Part shown: piece by piece, positions 51,572 through 60,284 of the stretch
Position numbering within the stretch: position 1 is the first letter of the stretch
Layout of the letters: every line of letters starts with the position of its first letter
Assembly (NCBI GenBank): GCA_045545235.1
Contig: JAZQAN010000013.1
Location: forward strand, 1 to 64,000
Direction: 5' to 3'
Source of the DNA: CAZNKU01 sp045545235
Lineage (GTDB): Bacteria; Bacillota; Clostridia; Monoglobales; Firm-18
Length of the DNA: 64,000 nt
Made by a program: the position numbers and the translations under genes
Notes under the pieces: model-generated
The model's database searches: none
What the model saw: the letters and a program-made list of their open reading frames with translations, nothing else
Told to the model about the DNA's origin: nothing

Positions 51572-52688
51572 ATTAAGAGTAGCAGTAATCGGTACGGGGA
51601 TGATTGCAAACAGTGCACATTTCCCTGCACTTAATATATTAAGAGAAGAAGGTCTGGTTGAAGTAGTAGGTGTTGCAGATATACGTCCCGAAGCGGCGGA
51701 AGAAACTGCAAAAAGACACAATGTACCTAACTGGTACGTTGATCCTCAAAAAATGCTTGACGAATTAAAGCCGGATTTTGTGGCAGTTTGTACACCAAAC
51801 GTACACCACAAGGAATGGACAATAAAGGCACTGAAAGCAGGTGCACACGTTGCCTGCGAAAAGCCTATGGCACTTACCCTGAAGGATGCAGAGGAAATAT
51901 GGGCAACTGCAGAAGAATGCGGTAAAATGCTTTTTCCCTGCCAGTGTATGAGATGGAGAAACTATATGCAGCACTCAAAGGCTTTGGTGGAAAGCGGTGA
52001 GCTTGGTGATGTGTATTTTTCGGATATAGAGTTTATAAGAAGAATAGGCATTCCAACCTGGGGTATGTTCCATATGAAGGAGCATAACTTTGGCGGACCT
52101 TTCTGTGACCTTGGTGTGCATCTTATAGACTCACTTTTGTGGATTGTTGGTGATAAAAAGGTAGAGGCTGTTTCAGGTTCTGCATATAACAAAATTGCAA
52201 AGCAAGGCGAGGATGTACTTTTAAGCATTGCGGAAAGCGGGGCATACACAGGTACATTTACACCAAGACCTTATAAGCCGGAAGAATTTAATGTAGAAGA
52301 ATTTGCAACAGGCTTTATGCGTCTTGAGGGTGGTATGACCGTAAACTTTAAGTTTTCATGGGCACTTAATTTGCCTACAACAAATTTGGATATGGTTATC
52401 TGCGGTGACAAGGGCGGTCTTTCCGTTAATAAGGAAAAGCTTTATAAAAATATAGGCAGATACCAGTCAGAATGTGACCTTAAATGGTTTGACAACGGTG
52501 AATACAAGGGAGTAGCCTTTGAACAGCACCGTTATATGTACAGAAATATTATAAATACCCTTGCAGGCAAGGAAGAATATTTAATTAAAAAGCACCAGAA
52601 CCTTGAAGTTACAAAGGCAATTGAATGCTTCTATAAATCAGCTGAGCTTGGAAGGGAAGTAAGTGTTAAAGAGCTGCAAGCTCTTTGA
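51564..52688 (+). CDS. Gfo/Idh/MocA-family oxidoreductase 4
   Basis: A 374-residue member with full motifs: VAVIGTGMIANSAHFP, ACEKPMALT and CDLGVHLIDSLLW. The R-IGIPTWGMFH segment links it to oxidoreductase 1 at 47312. The start is the ATG at 51564, eight bases after GAGGAGG, overlapping the previous gene; an upstream in-frame ATG is rejected. Probably a sugar or glycoside 3-dehydrogenase or the matching ketoreductase (inference from family and context). Confidence 0.9.
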   Translation: MNKLRVAVIGTGMIANSAHFPALNILREEGLVEVVGVADIRPEAAEETAKRHNVPNWYVDPQKMLDELKPDFVAVCTPNVHHKEWTIKALKAGAHVACEKPMALTLKDAEEIWATAEECGKMLFPCQCMRWRNYMQHSKALVESGELGDVYFSDIEFIRRIGIPTWGMFHMKEHNFGGPFCDLGVHLIDSLLWIVGDKKVEAVSGSAYNKIAKQGEDVLLSIAESGAYTGTFTPRPYKPEEFNVEEFATGFMRLEGGMTVNFKFSWALNLPTTNLDMVICGDKGGLSVNKEKLYKNIGRYQSECDLKWFDNGEYKGVAFEQHRYMYRNIINTLAGKEEYLIKKHQNLEVTKAIECFYKSAELGREVSVKELQAL

Positions 52689-52795
52689 AATTGAAAATTG
52701 TTGATTGATAATTGTGAATTAAGGAAGCAAACTCTGTTTGCTTTCAACAATAATTATCCATTATCCATTTTCCATTATCAATTTAAAAACGGAGG
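52689..52795. repeat. Intergenic dispersed repeat with hairpin
   Basis: Low-complexity sequence of TTGATTGATAATTGTG and ATTATCCATTATCCA type surrounding a stem AGCAAAC/GTTTGCT (about 52723-52741). Such blocks recur between genes of Clostridia. It interrupts an otherwise tightly packed operon, so it may be a late insertion or an RNA-processing site. Confidence 0.5.
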
Positions 52796-52802
52796 TTTTA
52801 TT

Positions 52803-53951
52803 ATGGAAGCTGTAAAAAAAGGAAGTTATGACGTTATTGCTGTTGGTGGCGGTATTGCCGGAGTAAGTGCCGCTGTAAGTGCCGCACGTTGTGGCAAAAG
52901 TGTGCTTTTAATTGAAAAGCAGGTTAATCTTGGCGGTCTTGCAACAGTTGGACTGATTTCCTGGTACGAGCCACTTTGCGACGGTAAAGGCAAGCAAATG
53001 GTGTTTGGTATGGCTGAAGAACTTATAAAACTTTCCATAAAACACGGCTTTGACGAAATGCATGAAAAATGGGGCGGAAGCGGTACAGAAAGACACATTC
53101 CGCGTTATTCAACTTCGTACTCGCCCACAATTTTTTCGATAATGCTTGACAAATTTGTTTTGGAAAACGGTGTAAAACTTTTATTCGATACATATGCAAC
53201 ATACCCTGTTATGGAAGGTACTCACTGTAAAGGTGTAATTTGCGAAAGTGTCGGAGGCAGAGAATTTTTTGAAGCAAAGGTTGTAATCGATGCTACGGGT
53301 AATGCCTCTATATGTCAGCGTGCAGGTATGCCTACTGTTGCAGGTGAAAATTACTTGTCATATGTAACACACGTTGTTGACAAGGAAGGTGTTGGTAAAT
53401 ATATTGACAGCGGACGTATGTACAAGCTTAGAAAATGGCACGGTGCAGGAAGTGATATGGAGGGTGTTGGGCATCCTGAAAATATGGGTATGTTAAAGGG
53501 TGAAACTGCCGAAGATGTTACAGAGTATATGGTAACAGGTAAAATGATGTTTTATGAAAAATTCAAAGACTTGACCAAGGATAGCTTTGACATTATGACA
53601 CTTCCCACAATGCCACAGTACAGAACAATACGCCGTATTGTTGGTGCCTGTGACTTTGATGCCATAGACGGCAAAACATATGAAGATTCAATAGGTAACA
53701 CCGGAGACTTCCGTAATAAAAATATAGGTAAGCATTATCAGATACCTTACGGTGCTTTATATAATCCTGAATTTGATAATATATTAGCCTGTGGACGCAT
53801 AATTTCCGCACCAAAAGGTGACGGTTGGGAGGTTGCTCGTGTTATACCTACATGTGCACTTACAGGTGAGGCGGCAGGTAAAGCGGCTGCAAATGCAATA
53901 GATAACAATATATCTGTAAGAGAAGTGAATGCAAAGGAGTTATTTAAATGA
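52803..53951 (+). CDS. FAD-dependent oxidoreductase
   Basis: A 382-residue flavoprotein of the FAD_oxidored type. The dinucleotide motif is VGGGIAGVSAAVSAARCGK with LLIEKQ, followed by NLGGLATVGLISWYEP and, near the C-terminus, the flavin-closing segment RIISAPKGDGWEVARVIP and TGEAAGKAAANA. The start is ATG 52803 behind GGAGG; an upstream frame through the repeat is noncoding. It is 4 bases into overlap with the next Gfo/Idh gene. It may oxidise a sugar or a product of the neighbouring enzymes; electron acceptor unknown. Confidence 0.88.
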   Translation: MEAVKKGSYDVIAVGGGIAGVSAAVSAARCGKSVLLIEKQVNLGGLATVGLISWYEPLCDGKGKQMVFGMAEELIKLSIKHGFDEMHEKWGGSGTERHIPRYSTSYSPTIFSIMLDKFVLENGVKLLFDTYATYPVMEGTHCKGVICESVGGREFFEAKVVIDATGNASICQRAGMPTVAGENYLSYVTHVVDKEGVGKYIDSGRMYKLRKWHGAGSDMEGVGHPENMGMLKGETAEDVTEYMVTGKMMFYEKFKDLTKDSFDIMTLPTMPQYRTIRRIVGACDFDAIDGKTYEDSIGNTGDFRNKNIGKHYQIPYGALYNPEFDNILACGRIISAPKGDGWEVARVIPTCALTGEAAGKAAANAIDNNISVREVNAKELFK

Positions 53952-55048
53952 TTAAAGCTGTTATAATTGGTTTTTCACATATGCACGTTAACGAAGTAGC
54001 TTTGTATATAAGTGAAAATCCACATATGGAACTTGTTGGTGTTTCTGACGTTAAATCTGATGTTGAGGATATTCCCGAACTTCGCTACACACCACTTTGG
54101 AATTTAAAAAACGTAAAGGAAAATTATTGCGGTAATGTGTATGATGACTACACAAAAATGCTTGATGATGTAAAGCCTGATATTGCATTTATTCTTACTG
54201 AAAATTGCCAAAAGCCCGAAGTGGTGGAAGAATGTGCAAAACGCAAAATAAATGTTTGCATTGAAAAGCCTATTGCAGTAAATTATGAAGAAGCTAAAAA
54301 AATAAAGGCAAGTGTTGAAAAGTACGGTATAGAGGCAGTTGTAAACTGGCCTGTTGTATGGCGTCCTTATGTTTTGAAAATGAAAAATGCACTTGATGAA
54401 AAAATAGTTGGTGAGCCATTAAAACTACAGTACATAAACGGTCACACAGGACCTTTGGGCAAGGGTGCAAAGCACAGAGGTGTAGCGGAAAATGCCGAGG
54501 AAATGACTGATGAACAACGTTCAAAAACATGGTGGCATCAGCTTGGTCACGGTGGCGGAGTATTCCTTGATATATGCTGTTACGGTTGCTTTTTCTCTAA
54601 ATGGTTTATGGGTGATGGTGCAAAGGGTGTAATGTCATACGGTGCAAATCTTAACACCCCTTATGGCGATACGGAAGATAACTTTGCGGCAATTATAAAG
54701 TATGACGGTAAAATGTCTGTTATAGAAGGTACATGGACTACACCTCGTGCCGTTATCCCATCAGGACCTATGGTTTTGTGCACAGACGGTGTTATTATGT
54801 GTACAGGCGGTGCGGAAAATGCACCTGATGTTAAAGCTTTTGATATGTACGGAAATGAAGTGGAAATACCTGAATTTGAGTTTGAAGATAAATATAAAAA
54901 TATGCCTTGTCAGTATGCAAATCATATAACAGAGGGTGAGGATATTTACCCTATGCTTACACTTGATGCAAATATGGAGGTTATGGCACTTTTGGATACT
55001 GCAATACGCAGTTCAAAAAGCGGAAAAGAGGAAAAAATAAGTGAGTAA
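53948..55048 (+). CDS. Gfo/Idh/MocA-family oxidoreductase 5 (CYGC subtype)
   Basis: A 366-residue member. The N-terminus (AVIIGFSHMHVNEVALYI) has a diverged dinucleotide loop without the normal GxGxxG. IEKPIAV keeps the lysine. LDICCYGCFFSKW replaces the usual D-x-G-x-H, as in oxidoreductase 3, and NWPVVWRP and TWWHQLGHGGG match that paralogue. The pair may form a heteromer or act in sequence. It overlaps the FAD gene by four bases and the activase gene by eight. Confidence 0.87.
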   Translation: MIKAVIIGFSHMHVNEVALYISENPHMELVGVSDVKSDVEDIPELRYTPLWNLKNVKENYCGNVYDDYTKMLDDVKPDIAFILTENCQKPEVVEECAKRKINVCIEKPIAVNYEEAKKIKASVEKYGIEAVVNWPVVWRPYVLKMKNALDEKIVGEPLKLQYINGHTGPLGKGAKHRGVAENAEEMTDEQRSKTWWHQLGHGGGVFLDICCYGCFFSKWFMGDGAKGVMSYGANLNTPYGDTEDNFAAIIKYDGKMSVIEGTWTTPRAVIPSGPMVLCTDGVIMCTGGAENAPDVKAFDMYGNEVEIPEFEFEDKYKNMPCQYANHITEGEDIYPMLTLDANMEVMALLDTAIRSSKSGKEEKISE

Positions 55049-55742
55049 AGGTCTTGTAGCGGATATAGAGCGTTTTTCAACTCACGACGGACCGGGTATT
55101 CGCACAGTTGTATTTTTTAAGGGTTGCCCCTTAAACTGTGAATGGTGCCACAATCCCGAATGTATAAGCTTTGAAAAACAGACTATGTTTTATCCTGAAA
55201 AATGTATAGGTTGCGGACAGTGTGACAAAGGATGTTACACAGGTGCAAAAATCACTTGCGGAAAGGAATATACCGCAGGTGAGCTTTTGACGGAAATTTT
55301 AAGGGATAAGCCTTATTACGGTGAAAAGGGCGGTGTTACCTTTTCAGGTGGTGAGCCCCTTGCACAGGCAGAATTTTTAAGTGAAATTATAGACCTTTGC
55401 AAAGCGGATGGTATAAACTGCGGTGTTGAAACCTCGCTTATTTATATGAATAAAGAAATTTTTAAAAAACTTGATATTGTTATGGCAGACCTTAAAATAT
55501 GGGATAGTGAAATTCACAAAAAGCACACCGGTGTGCCAAATGAAAAAATAATAGAAAACTTTAAAACTTTAAATACACTTGGTGTACCTATAATTATGCG
55601 TACTCCCGTAATACCCGGTATTGAACAGGGTATTGATAAAATCGGGGAGTTTGCAAAGAGTCTTTGTAATGTTATAGAACACGAGCTTTTGGAATATCAT
55701 CCATTGGGTGAGGAAAAAAGAAAAGCTTTGGGAGGAATTTGA
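55041..55742 (+). CDS. Glycyl-radical enzyme activating enzyme (radical SAM)
   Basis: A 233-residue radical SAM activase that installs the glycyl radical on the following enzyme. The SAM cluster motif is CPLNCEWC (CxxxCxxC), preceded by THDGPGIRTVVFFKG; a second, ferredoxin-like cluster motif CIGCGQCDKGC follows; GGVTFSGGEPL is the SAM-binding GGE segment. One auxiliary cluster and the short length make it smaller than the usual two-auxiliary-cluster activases (about 300 residues). The start is a GTG overlapping the upstream stop. It ends one base before the ATG of its partner. Confidence 0.92.
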   Translation: MSKGLVADIERFSTHDGPGIRTVVFFKGCPLNCEWCHNPECISFEKQTMFYPEKCIGCGQCDKGCYTGAKITCGKEYTAGELLTEILRDKPYYGEKGGVTFSGGEPLAQAEFLSEIIDLCKADGINCGVETSLIYMNKEIFKKLDIVMADLKIWDSEIHKKHTGVPNEKIIENFKTLNTLGVPIIMRTPVIPGIEQGIDKIGEFAKSLCNVIEHELLEYHPLGEEKRKALGGI

Positions 55743-55743
55743 A

Positions 55744-57951
55744 ATGCTTACATATGCAGACAGATTAAAGTCAATGCGCGATACAAAAATAAGACATACA
55801 CTTGAAAAAAGAGCACAAAACGGTTGTACAGACCTTGACGATTTCGGTACTGTGCCAATTTCGGAAAATTATGAGGTAGAGCCTTGGTACAACAGCTCTA
55901 ACGGCAGTTTTTACGGCTTTGACGGTATGGCAGAAAACTTCTGCCGTGTCATAAATGCTCACGAGCCATATGTTGACCCAATGGAGATGCTTTGCGGTCG
56001 TTGGCGTGATATGTTGGTAAACTATCGCGGAGACGTGCACTATCTTCCCGACTGGTTAAAAAAACGCCCGAAGATTATGGAGCTTATGAACTCTGCAACA
56101 GATCAGTGGAGTAAGCGTTGGGATGAACAGAGATTTCCTTACGACCATTTAAAGCCTCTTCAGGCAAAGTACAATATTCAGACAGGTATTGACGGTGATG
56201 CTCATTTTGCCTGCGACTATTCAATTGGTTTTGAGCTTGGTTTTGGCGGTCTTTTGGAAAAAATCGAAAAGTACAGAAAAATAAATCCTGATAAAAAAGA
56301 TTTTTACGATGCGGAAGAAAAGGTCCTTCGTGCAATAATTGACTTTGTAAGACGCCACATTGTAAAGATTGAAGAGATGATTTTAACAGAAGAAAGACCT
56401 GAAATCAAGGGAAATCTTGAAAAAATGCTTGAAGCCTGCAAAGCAGTAGAATACGGTGCACCAAAGACATTCCATCAGGCGTGTCAATGGACTGCGTTTT
56501 TCAATTGCGCTTCCCGAATTTACACCCGTGACGGTGCAGGGTTCCAACTTGATGTTTTGCTGTATCCTTTTTATGAAAATGATGTAAAAAACGGTATTTT
56601 AGACGATGAAACCGCAAAGTTCTTAATTGCTAATCTATTACTTATTGATCCTCATTACTATCAGATATCGGGTGTGGATGAAAACGACTGTGATATGACA
56701 AATCATCTTTCTTACTTGATTTTAGAGGGTGCAGACAGTATAAATATTTCCTGCAACTTAACAGTAAGAGTGCATGAAAACTGCGACAGAGATTTCCTTA
56801 AAAAGGCAGTTTATTACCTTCTTAAAAACAAAAACGGTTGGCCAAGATTCTGTAATGATAAGACACTTGCCGAAGGGTATATGAAAAACGGTATAGACAA
56901 AAAGACTGCAAGGGAGAGAATTGCCGTAGGTTGTAACTGGATGTGTGTGCCCGGTAAGGAATTCCCTATGAATGATACGGTTAAAATTAACATAGCAAAG
57001 GTTTTTGAGGTTGCACTTCTTGAGATGAAAGAGGAGGAAGAAAAGTCTACGGACAAACTTTTTGAAATATTTAAAAAGCATCTTGAAATTGCAATAGATG
57101 TTACTGCACAGGGTGTTAACCATCACCTTGACAATCAATGGCAGGTAACACCTGAACTTGTAATGAACCTTTTGATGCACAATTCCATTGAAAAGGGTGA
57201 GGATATTTCAAAGTGTGCAGAAATTTATACAGTAGGTGTTGACGGTGCGGGACTTGCAGTTGTGGCAGATTCCTTTGGTGCACTACAGACACGTATTGAA
57301 AATGAAAAAGTCCTTTCCTGGGACGAAATGTACAAGGCATTGGAAAATGACTTTGCAGATGAGAGAATCCGTGCTATGATGCAGTCTGTACCTAAATATT
57401 GCCATGGTGGTACACTTTCCGACGAATGGGCAAAGAAACTTACAGATACATGGGTTACACAGGTTAAGGCACAGAAATTCCCTGAAGGCAGACAATTTGT
57501 TCCCGGTTGGTTTTCATGGGCTCGTACTATTGAATACGGTTCAAAGGTAGGTGCAACACCAAACGGAAGACGTGCAGGCGAGCCTATTTCCCACGGGGCA
57601 AATCCTAATGCCCGTTTCCGTAATGACGGTGCACCTACAGCACAGTCCGAGGGTATTGCATCGGTACAGTGCGGCTACGGTAATACTGCACCTTTGCAGA
57701 TTGAATTTGACCCACACGTTGGTGCAGATGAAAAAGGTGTTGAAAATGTACTTGCACTTATTGAAGGACATTTTGCACAGGGCGGTACACTTATAAATAT
57801 AAATGTACTTGATACGGAAAAGCTTATGGAAGCACATAAAAATCCTGATTTGTATCCTGACCTTGTAGTGCGTGTAACGGGCTTTACTGCATATTTTGCA
57901 AGTCTAACTCCACAATTCAGACAATTGGTTGTAGACAGGTTTTTGAAATAG
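55744..57951 (+). CDS. Glycyl radical enzyme with atypical active-site loop
   Basis: A 735-residue glycyl radical enzyme of the PFL/dehydratase superfamily. The radical glycine is Gly713 in RVTGFTAYFASLTPQFRQ. The cysteine loop reads AVGCNWMCVPGKEF (Cys397, Cys401); the GCxE signature of diol dehydratase, choline lyase and hydroxyproline dehydratase types is absent, as is the adjacent Cys-Cys pair of pyruvate formate-lyase. The reaction is therefore not assignable; a sugar- or polyol-derived substrate made by the preceding oxidoreductases is likely. ATG 55744 follows GGAGG and stands directly behind the activase gene. No microcompartment shell genes are visible. Confidence 0.9.
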   Translation: MLTYADRLKSMRDTKIRHTLEKRAQNGCTDLDDFGTVPISENYEVEPWYNSSNGSFYGFDGMAENFCRVINAHEPYVDPMEMLCGRWRDMLVNYRGDVHYLPDWLKKRPKIMELMNSATDQWSKRWDEQRFPYDHLKPLQAKYNIQTGIDGDAHFACDYSIGFELGFGGLLEKIEKYRKINPDKKDFYDAEEKVLRAIIDFVRRHIVKIEEMILTEERPEIKGNLEKMLEACKAVEYGAPKTFHQACQWTAFFNCASRIYTRDGAGFQLDVLLYPFYENDVKNGILDDETAKFLIANLLLIDPHYYQISGVDENDCDMTNHLSYLILEGADSINISCNLTVRVHENCDRDFLKKAVYYLLKNKNGWPRFCNDKTLAEGYMKNGIDKKTARERIAVGCNWMCVPGKEFPMNDTVKINIAKVFEVALLEMKEEEEKSTDKLFEIFKKHLEIAIDVTAQGVNHHLDNQWQVTPELVMNLLMHNSIEKGEDISKCAEIYTVGVDGAGLAVVADSFGALQTRIENEKVLSWDEMYKALENDFADERIRAMMQSVPKYCHGGTLSDEWAKKLTDTWVTQVKAQKFPEGRQFVPGWFSWARTIEYGSKVGATPNGRRAGEPISHGANPNARFRNDGAPTAQSEGIASVQCGYGNTAPLQIEFDPHVGADEKGVENVLALIEGHFAQGGTLININVLDTEKLMEAHKNPDLYPDLVVRVTGFTAYFASLTPQFRQLVVDRFLK

Positions 57952-57974
57952 CTATAAACTAATGTTATATATTG

Positions 57975-58010
57975 AAAAATGAGTCCGTAATTGAAACGGA
58001 CTCATTTTTG
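57975..58010. terminator. Bidirectional terminator
   Basis: AAAAATGAGTCCGT (57975-57988) / ACGGACTCATTTTT (57996-58009), serving the glycyl radical operon and the convergent AraC gene. Confidence 0.88.
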
Positions 58011-58829
58011 TTATTGGTTATACTTGAATTTTCTTGGTGAAATACCGTGTTTTTCTTTGAATTTTTTTATAAAGTATGATGTAGAAGAAAAACCGCACAT
58101 ATAAGCTATTTCAGAAATGCTTTTATATGTTTCAGCTAAAAGTATTGTTGCTTTTGTTAATCTATAGTTGATAATATATTCGTGTATGCTCATTTTTAAG
58201 TGTTTTTTAAAAACATAGTTCATATAGTTTGGATGATATGAGAATTTTTGGTGCAATGTATTGTTTGTGATTTCACTGTGATAGTTTTCTTTGATATATT
58301 CTATTATGTTGTTTACAACTTCCGGAGTTGGTGTCTGCTTACTTTTGCAAAAGGAAGATGTAATAAGAGTTTTTAATATACAGGACATTTGTTCTCTGAA
58401 ATATTCACCCTGAAACATAAAGAGATTAACTATTTTGTCAATTTGTTCAAGTGCTTTATCATCGCAGGGTAGTGATATGGTTTTTTTGTTGTATATTGAT
58501 TTTGAAATAACCAGAGAATAATCAAAATTTTCTGTATATGCAGGTGTGATAGGTGCAGTTGTATCATAATTTGCATAATCCATATCAAAGTTTATTATTG
58601 TTATTATTGCATCTTTTTCGGGTGTGTATTTATATGGTGTAGCAGGTGGTACAATTAAAATATTGTTTGGAGCAAGACTGAATTTCACACCGTCTACAAC
58701 AAACTCAAAATTGCCTTTGTATGCGTAAAAAAGCCTATAATCGTAAGCCATAATATATTCGGTTGTGTCATTGAAAATGTATCTTTTATATACATATCTT
58801 ACAAATGGATTTACGTCACCTAAATTCAT
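58011..58829 (-). CDS. AraC-family transcriptional regulator 2
   Basis: A 272-residue AraC protein with a cupin-type N-terminus (YKGNFEVVDG-like region, NNILIVPPATPYKY) and a C-terminal pair of helix-turn-helix motifs (NNTLHQKFSYHPNYMNYVF, then ISEIAYMCGFSSTSYFIKKF and HGISPRKFKYNQ). It is divergent from the Gfo/Idh gene at 58952; the spacer holds the 29-bp element also found before 46560, so this regulator may control both operons (inference). Its codons are A+T-rich, with AAAGGTG before the ATG. Confidence 0.88.
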   Translation of the reverse strand: MNLGDVNPFVRYVYKRYIFNDTTEYIMAYDYRLFYAYKGNFEFVVDGVKFSLAPNNILIVPPATPYKYTPEKDAIITIINFDMDYANYDTTAPITPAYTENFDYSLVISKSIYNKKTISLPCDDKALEQIDKIVNLFMFQGEYFREQMSCILKTLITSSFCKSKQTPTPEVVNNIIEYIKENYHSEITNNTLHQKFSYHPNYMNYVFKKHLKMSIHEYIINYRLTKATILLAETYKSISEIAYMCGFSSTSYFIKKFKEKHGISPRKFKYNQ

Positions 58830-58849
58830 AAAAACACCTTTGATTTATT

Positions 58850-58900
58850 ATATTTTTAATTTGTTTATATGTATATAATAGCATAATAAAATGATATAAT
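58850..58900 (+). promoter_or_regulatory. Promoter with the second copy of the 29-bp element
   Basis: Element 58850-58878 (28 of 29 identical to 46486-46514) ends 16 bp before TATAAT (58895-58900); no -35 consensus is present. It lies between AraC regulator 2 and the gene at 58952. Confidence 0.68.
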
Positions 58901-58951
58901 CAAGTAGGTATATGTTGTTCCGTGTATAAAATTAAGACGAGGTGAATTAAA

Positions 58952-60199
58952 ATGAATGTAAAAATTGGTATAGTTGGCTTTGGTGAATTTTCACTTAGTC
59001 ATTTGGATATATTTTTAAAGCATCCTCAGGTTGAAAAGGTTGTGGGTGCAGAGTTAAATCCCGAAAGGAGAAAGGCTGTTTCTGAAAAATTTGGTATTGA
59101 AATGTATGAGAGTTTTGACGAAATGATTGAAAAGGATACGGATATTAACAGCGTTGGTATTTTTACACCACGTCACCTTCACGGTCCTATGATTATAAAA
59201 GCTTTAAAGGCAGGGAAAAATGTTTTTTCTGCAGTCCCTATGGGCTGTACACAGGAAGAAATATTTGAAATTTTAGAGCTTGTAAAAACTACAGGACTTA
59301 CTTTTTCAATGGCAGAAACCTGTTATTATTTTCCGTGTGCTATATGGGCAAGAAAGGCAAGAAAAGAAGGAATGTTCGGTGATGTTTCGTATGGTGAAGC
59401 ACAGTATTATCACGATATTACTGAAATGCTTGATGCATATGAAAGCAAGGCAATAGCCGGTATACCACCAATGTTTTATGGTACACATTCAGCAGCTATG
59501 TTAATTTCTGCGTTAGGACAAAAGCCTGTTGAAGTTACCTGCTTTGGTTATGAGGATAAAATAGGAGACGGTATTTACGGCAATGGTGTTAATCCCTGGA
59601 ATAACCCATTTTCAAATGAAACGGCAATTATTCGTTTTGAAAACGGTGCTCTTGGAAGAATTAACGAGTTCAGAAGAATTGGAACAATCAGACCATCAAG
59701 CTATATTACTGGTATATACGGCAGTAAAGGTGCGTATGAATGTTGCGGTAATTATCATTTGTATTCCCGTGGCAGGGTTTTTGGTCAGGAAGCGAAAGCC
59801 ATGGATGTAAGTGATGAGGTAAACACTTTTAATTATGTTGAGGTTAAGAATAATATAAAAGATGGAGCAGGAAGATTGGATTATGAGTATCATTGTGGGT
59901 TTTCAGCAGTACATAATGTTGCCCGCTTACCAGAATGTCTTGTGGATTTTGCGGAAGATTGCAGAGCAAAAAAGAATTTAAGTGCAATTGGTCATAATGG
60001 TTCTCATTTCTTTACAGTTGATGACTTTGTACAGGCAGTTGTGCAAAATAAAATTCCACCTATTAATGCGTGGAACTCTGCGCAATATACTCTTGTTGGT
60101 ATAGTTGCTCACGAAAGTGCAATAAATGGAGGAAAAACTTTAAAAATTCCTGATGTTGGTAATCTTCCTGATGACAAGGAAGTGCTGGATTTTGATTGA
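58952..60199 (+). CDS. Gfo/Idh/MocA-like oxidoreductase 6 (lacks EKP)
   Basis: A 415-residue protein with a Gfo/Idh Rossmann start (IGIVGFGEFSLSHLDIF, VGAELNPERR). The EKP lysine is not there: the segment reads NVFSAVPMGCTQEE. Further on GTHSAAMLISALG stands in the position of the catalytic histidine motif. It is longer than the other family members in the window. The missing lysine suggests a changed or lost hydride-transfer chemistry, as in some members that use NAD only as a cofactor for hydrolysis. GAGGTG precedes the ATG. Confidence 0.82.
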   Translation: MNVKIGIVGFGEFSLSHLDIFLKHPQVEKVVGAELNPERRKAVSEKFGIEMYESFDEMIEKDTDINSVGIFTPRHLHGPMIIKALKAGKNVFSAVPMGCTQEEIFEILELVKTTGLTFSMAETCYYFPCAIWARKARKEGMFGDVSYGEAQYYHDITEMLDAYESKAIAGIPPMFYGTHSAAMLISALGQKPVEVTCFGYEDKIGDGIYGNGVNPWNNPFSNETAIIRFENGALGRINEFRRIGTIRPSSYITGIYGSKGAYECCGNYHLYSRGRVFGQEAKAMDVSDEVNTFNYVEVKNNIKDGAGRLDYEYHCGFSAVHNVARLPECLVDFAEDCRAKKNLSAIGHNGSHFFTVDDFVQAVVQNKIPPINAWNSAQYTLVGIVAHESAINGGKTLKIPDVGNLPDDKEVLDFD

Positions 60200-60233
60200 T
60201 TATGAAGTGCAGGAAAAATAATTATTTTTTTTG

Positions 60234-60266
60234 TTGACAATAAAATTTTTGTGTGCTAAACTAGTT
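60234..60266 (+). promoter_or_regulatory. Promoter of the lacI-type gene
   Basis: TTGACA (60234-60239), 17-bp spacer, TAAACT (60257-60262), with a small palindrome AACTAGTT (60259-60266) overlapping the -10 box that could be an autoregulatory half-site region. Confidence 0.65.
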
Positions 60267-60284
60267 GAGTAAGGGGGTTTTACT

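Noticed and set aside
52698..52802. 35-codon N-terminal extension of the FAD oxidoreductase
   Set aside because: It is translated intergenic repeat; the ATG at 52803 has a strong ribosome site and begins a normal flavoprotein N-terminus.
55744..57951. Pyruvate formate-lyase
   Set aside because: No adjacent Cys-Cys active site, and the gene context has no formate metabolism.
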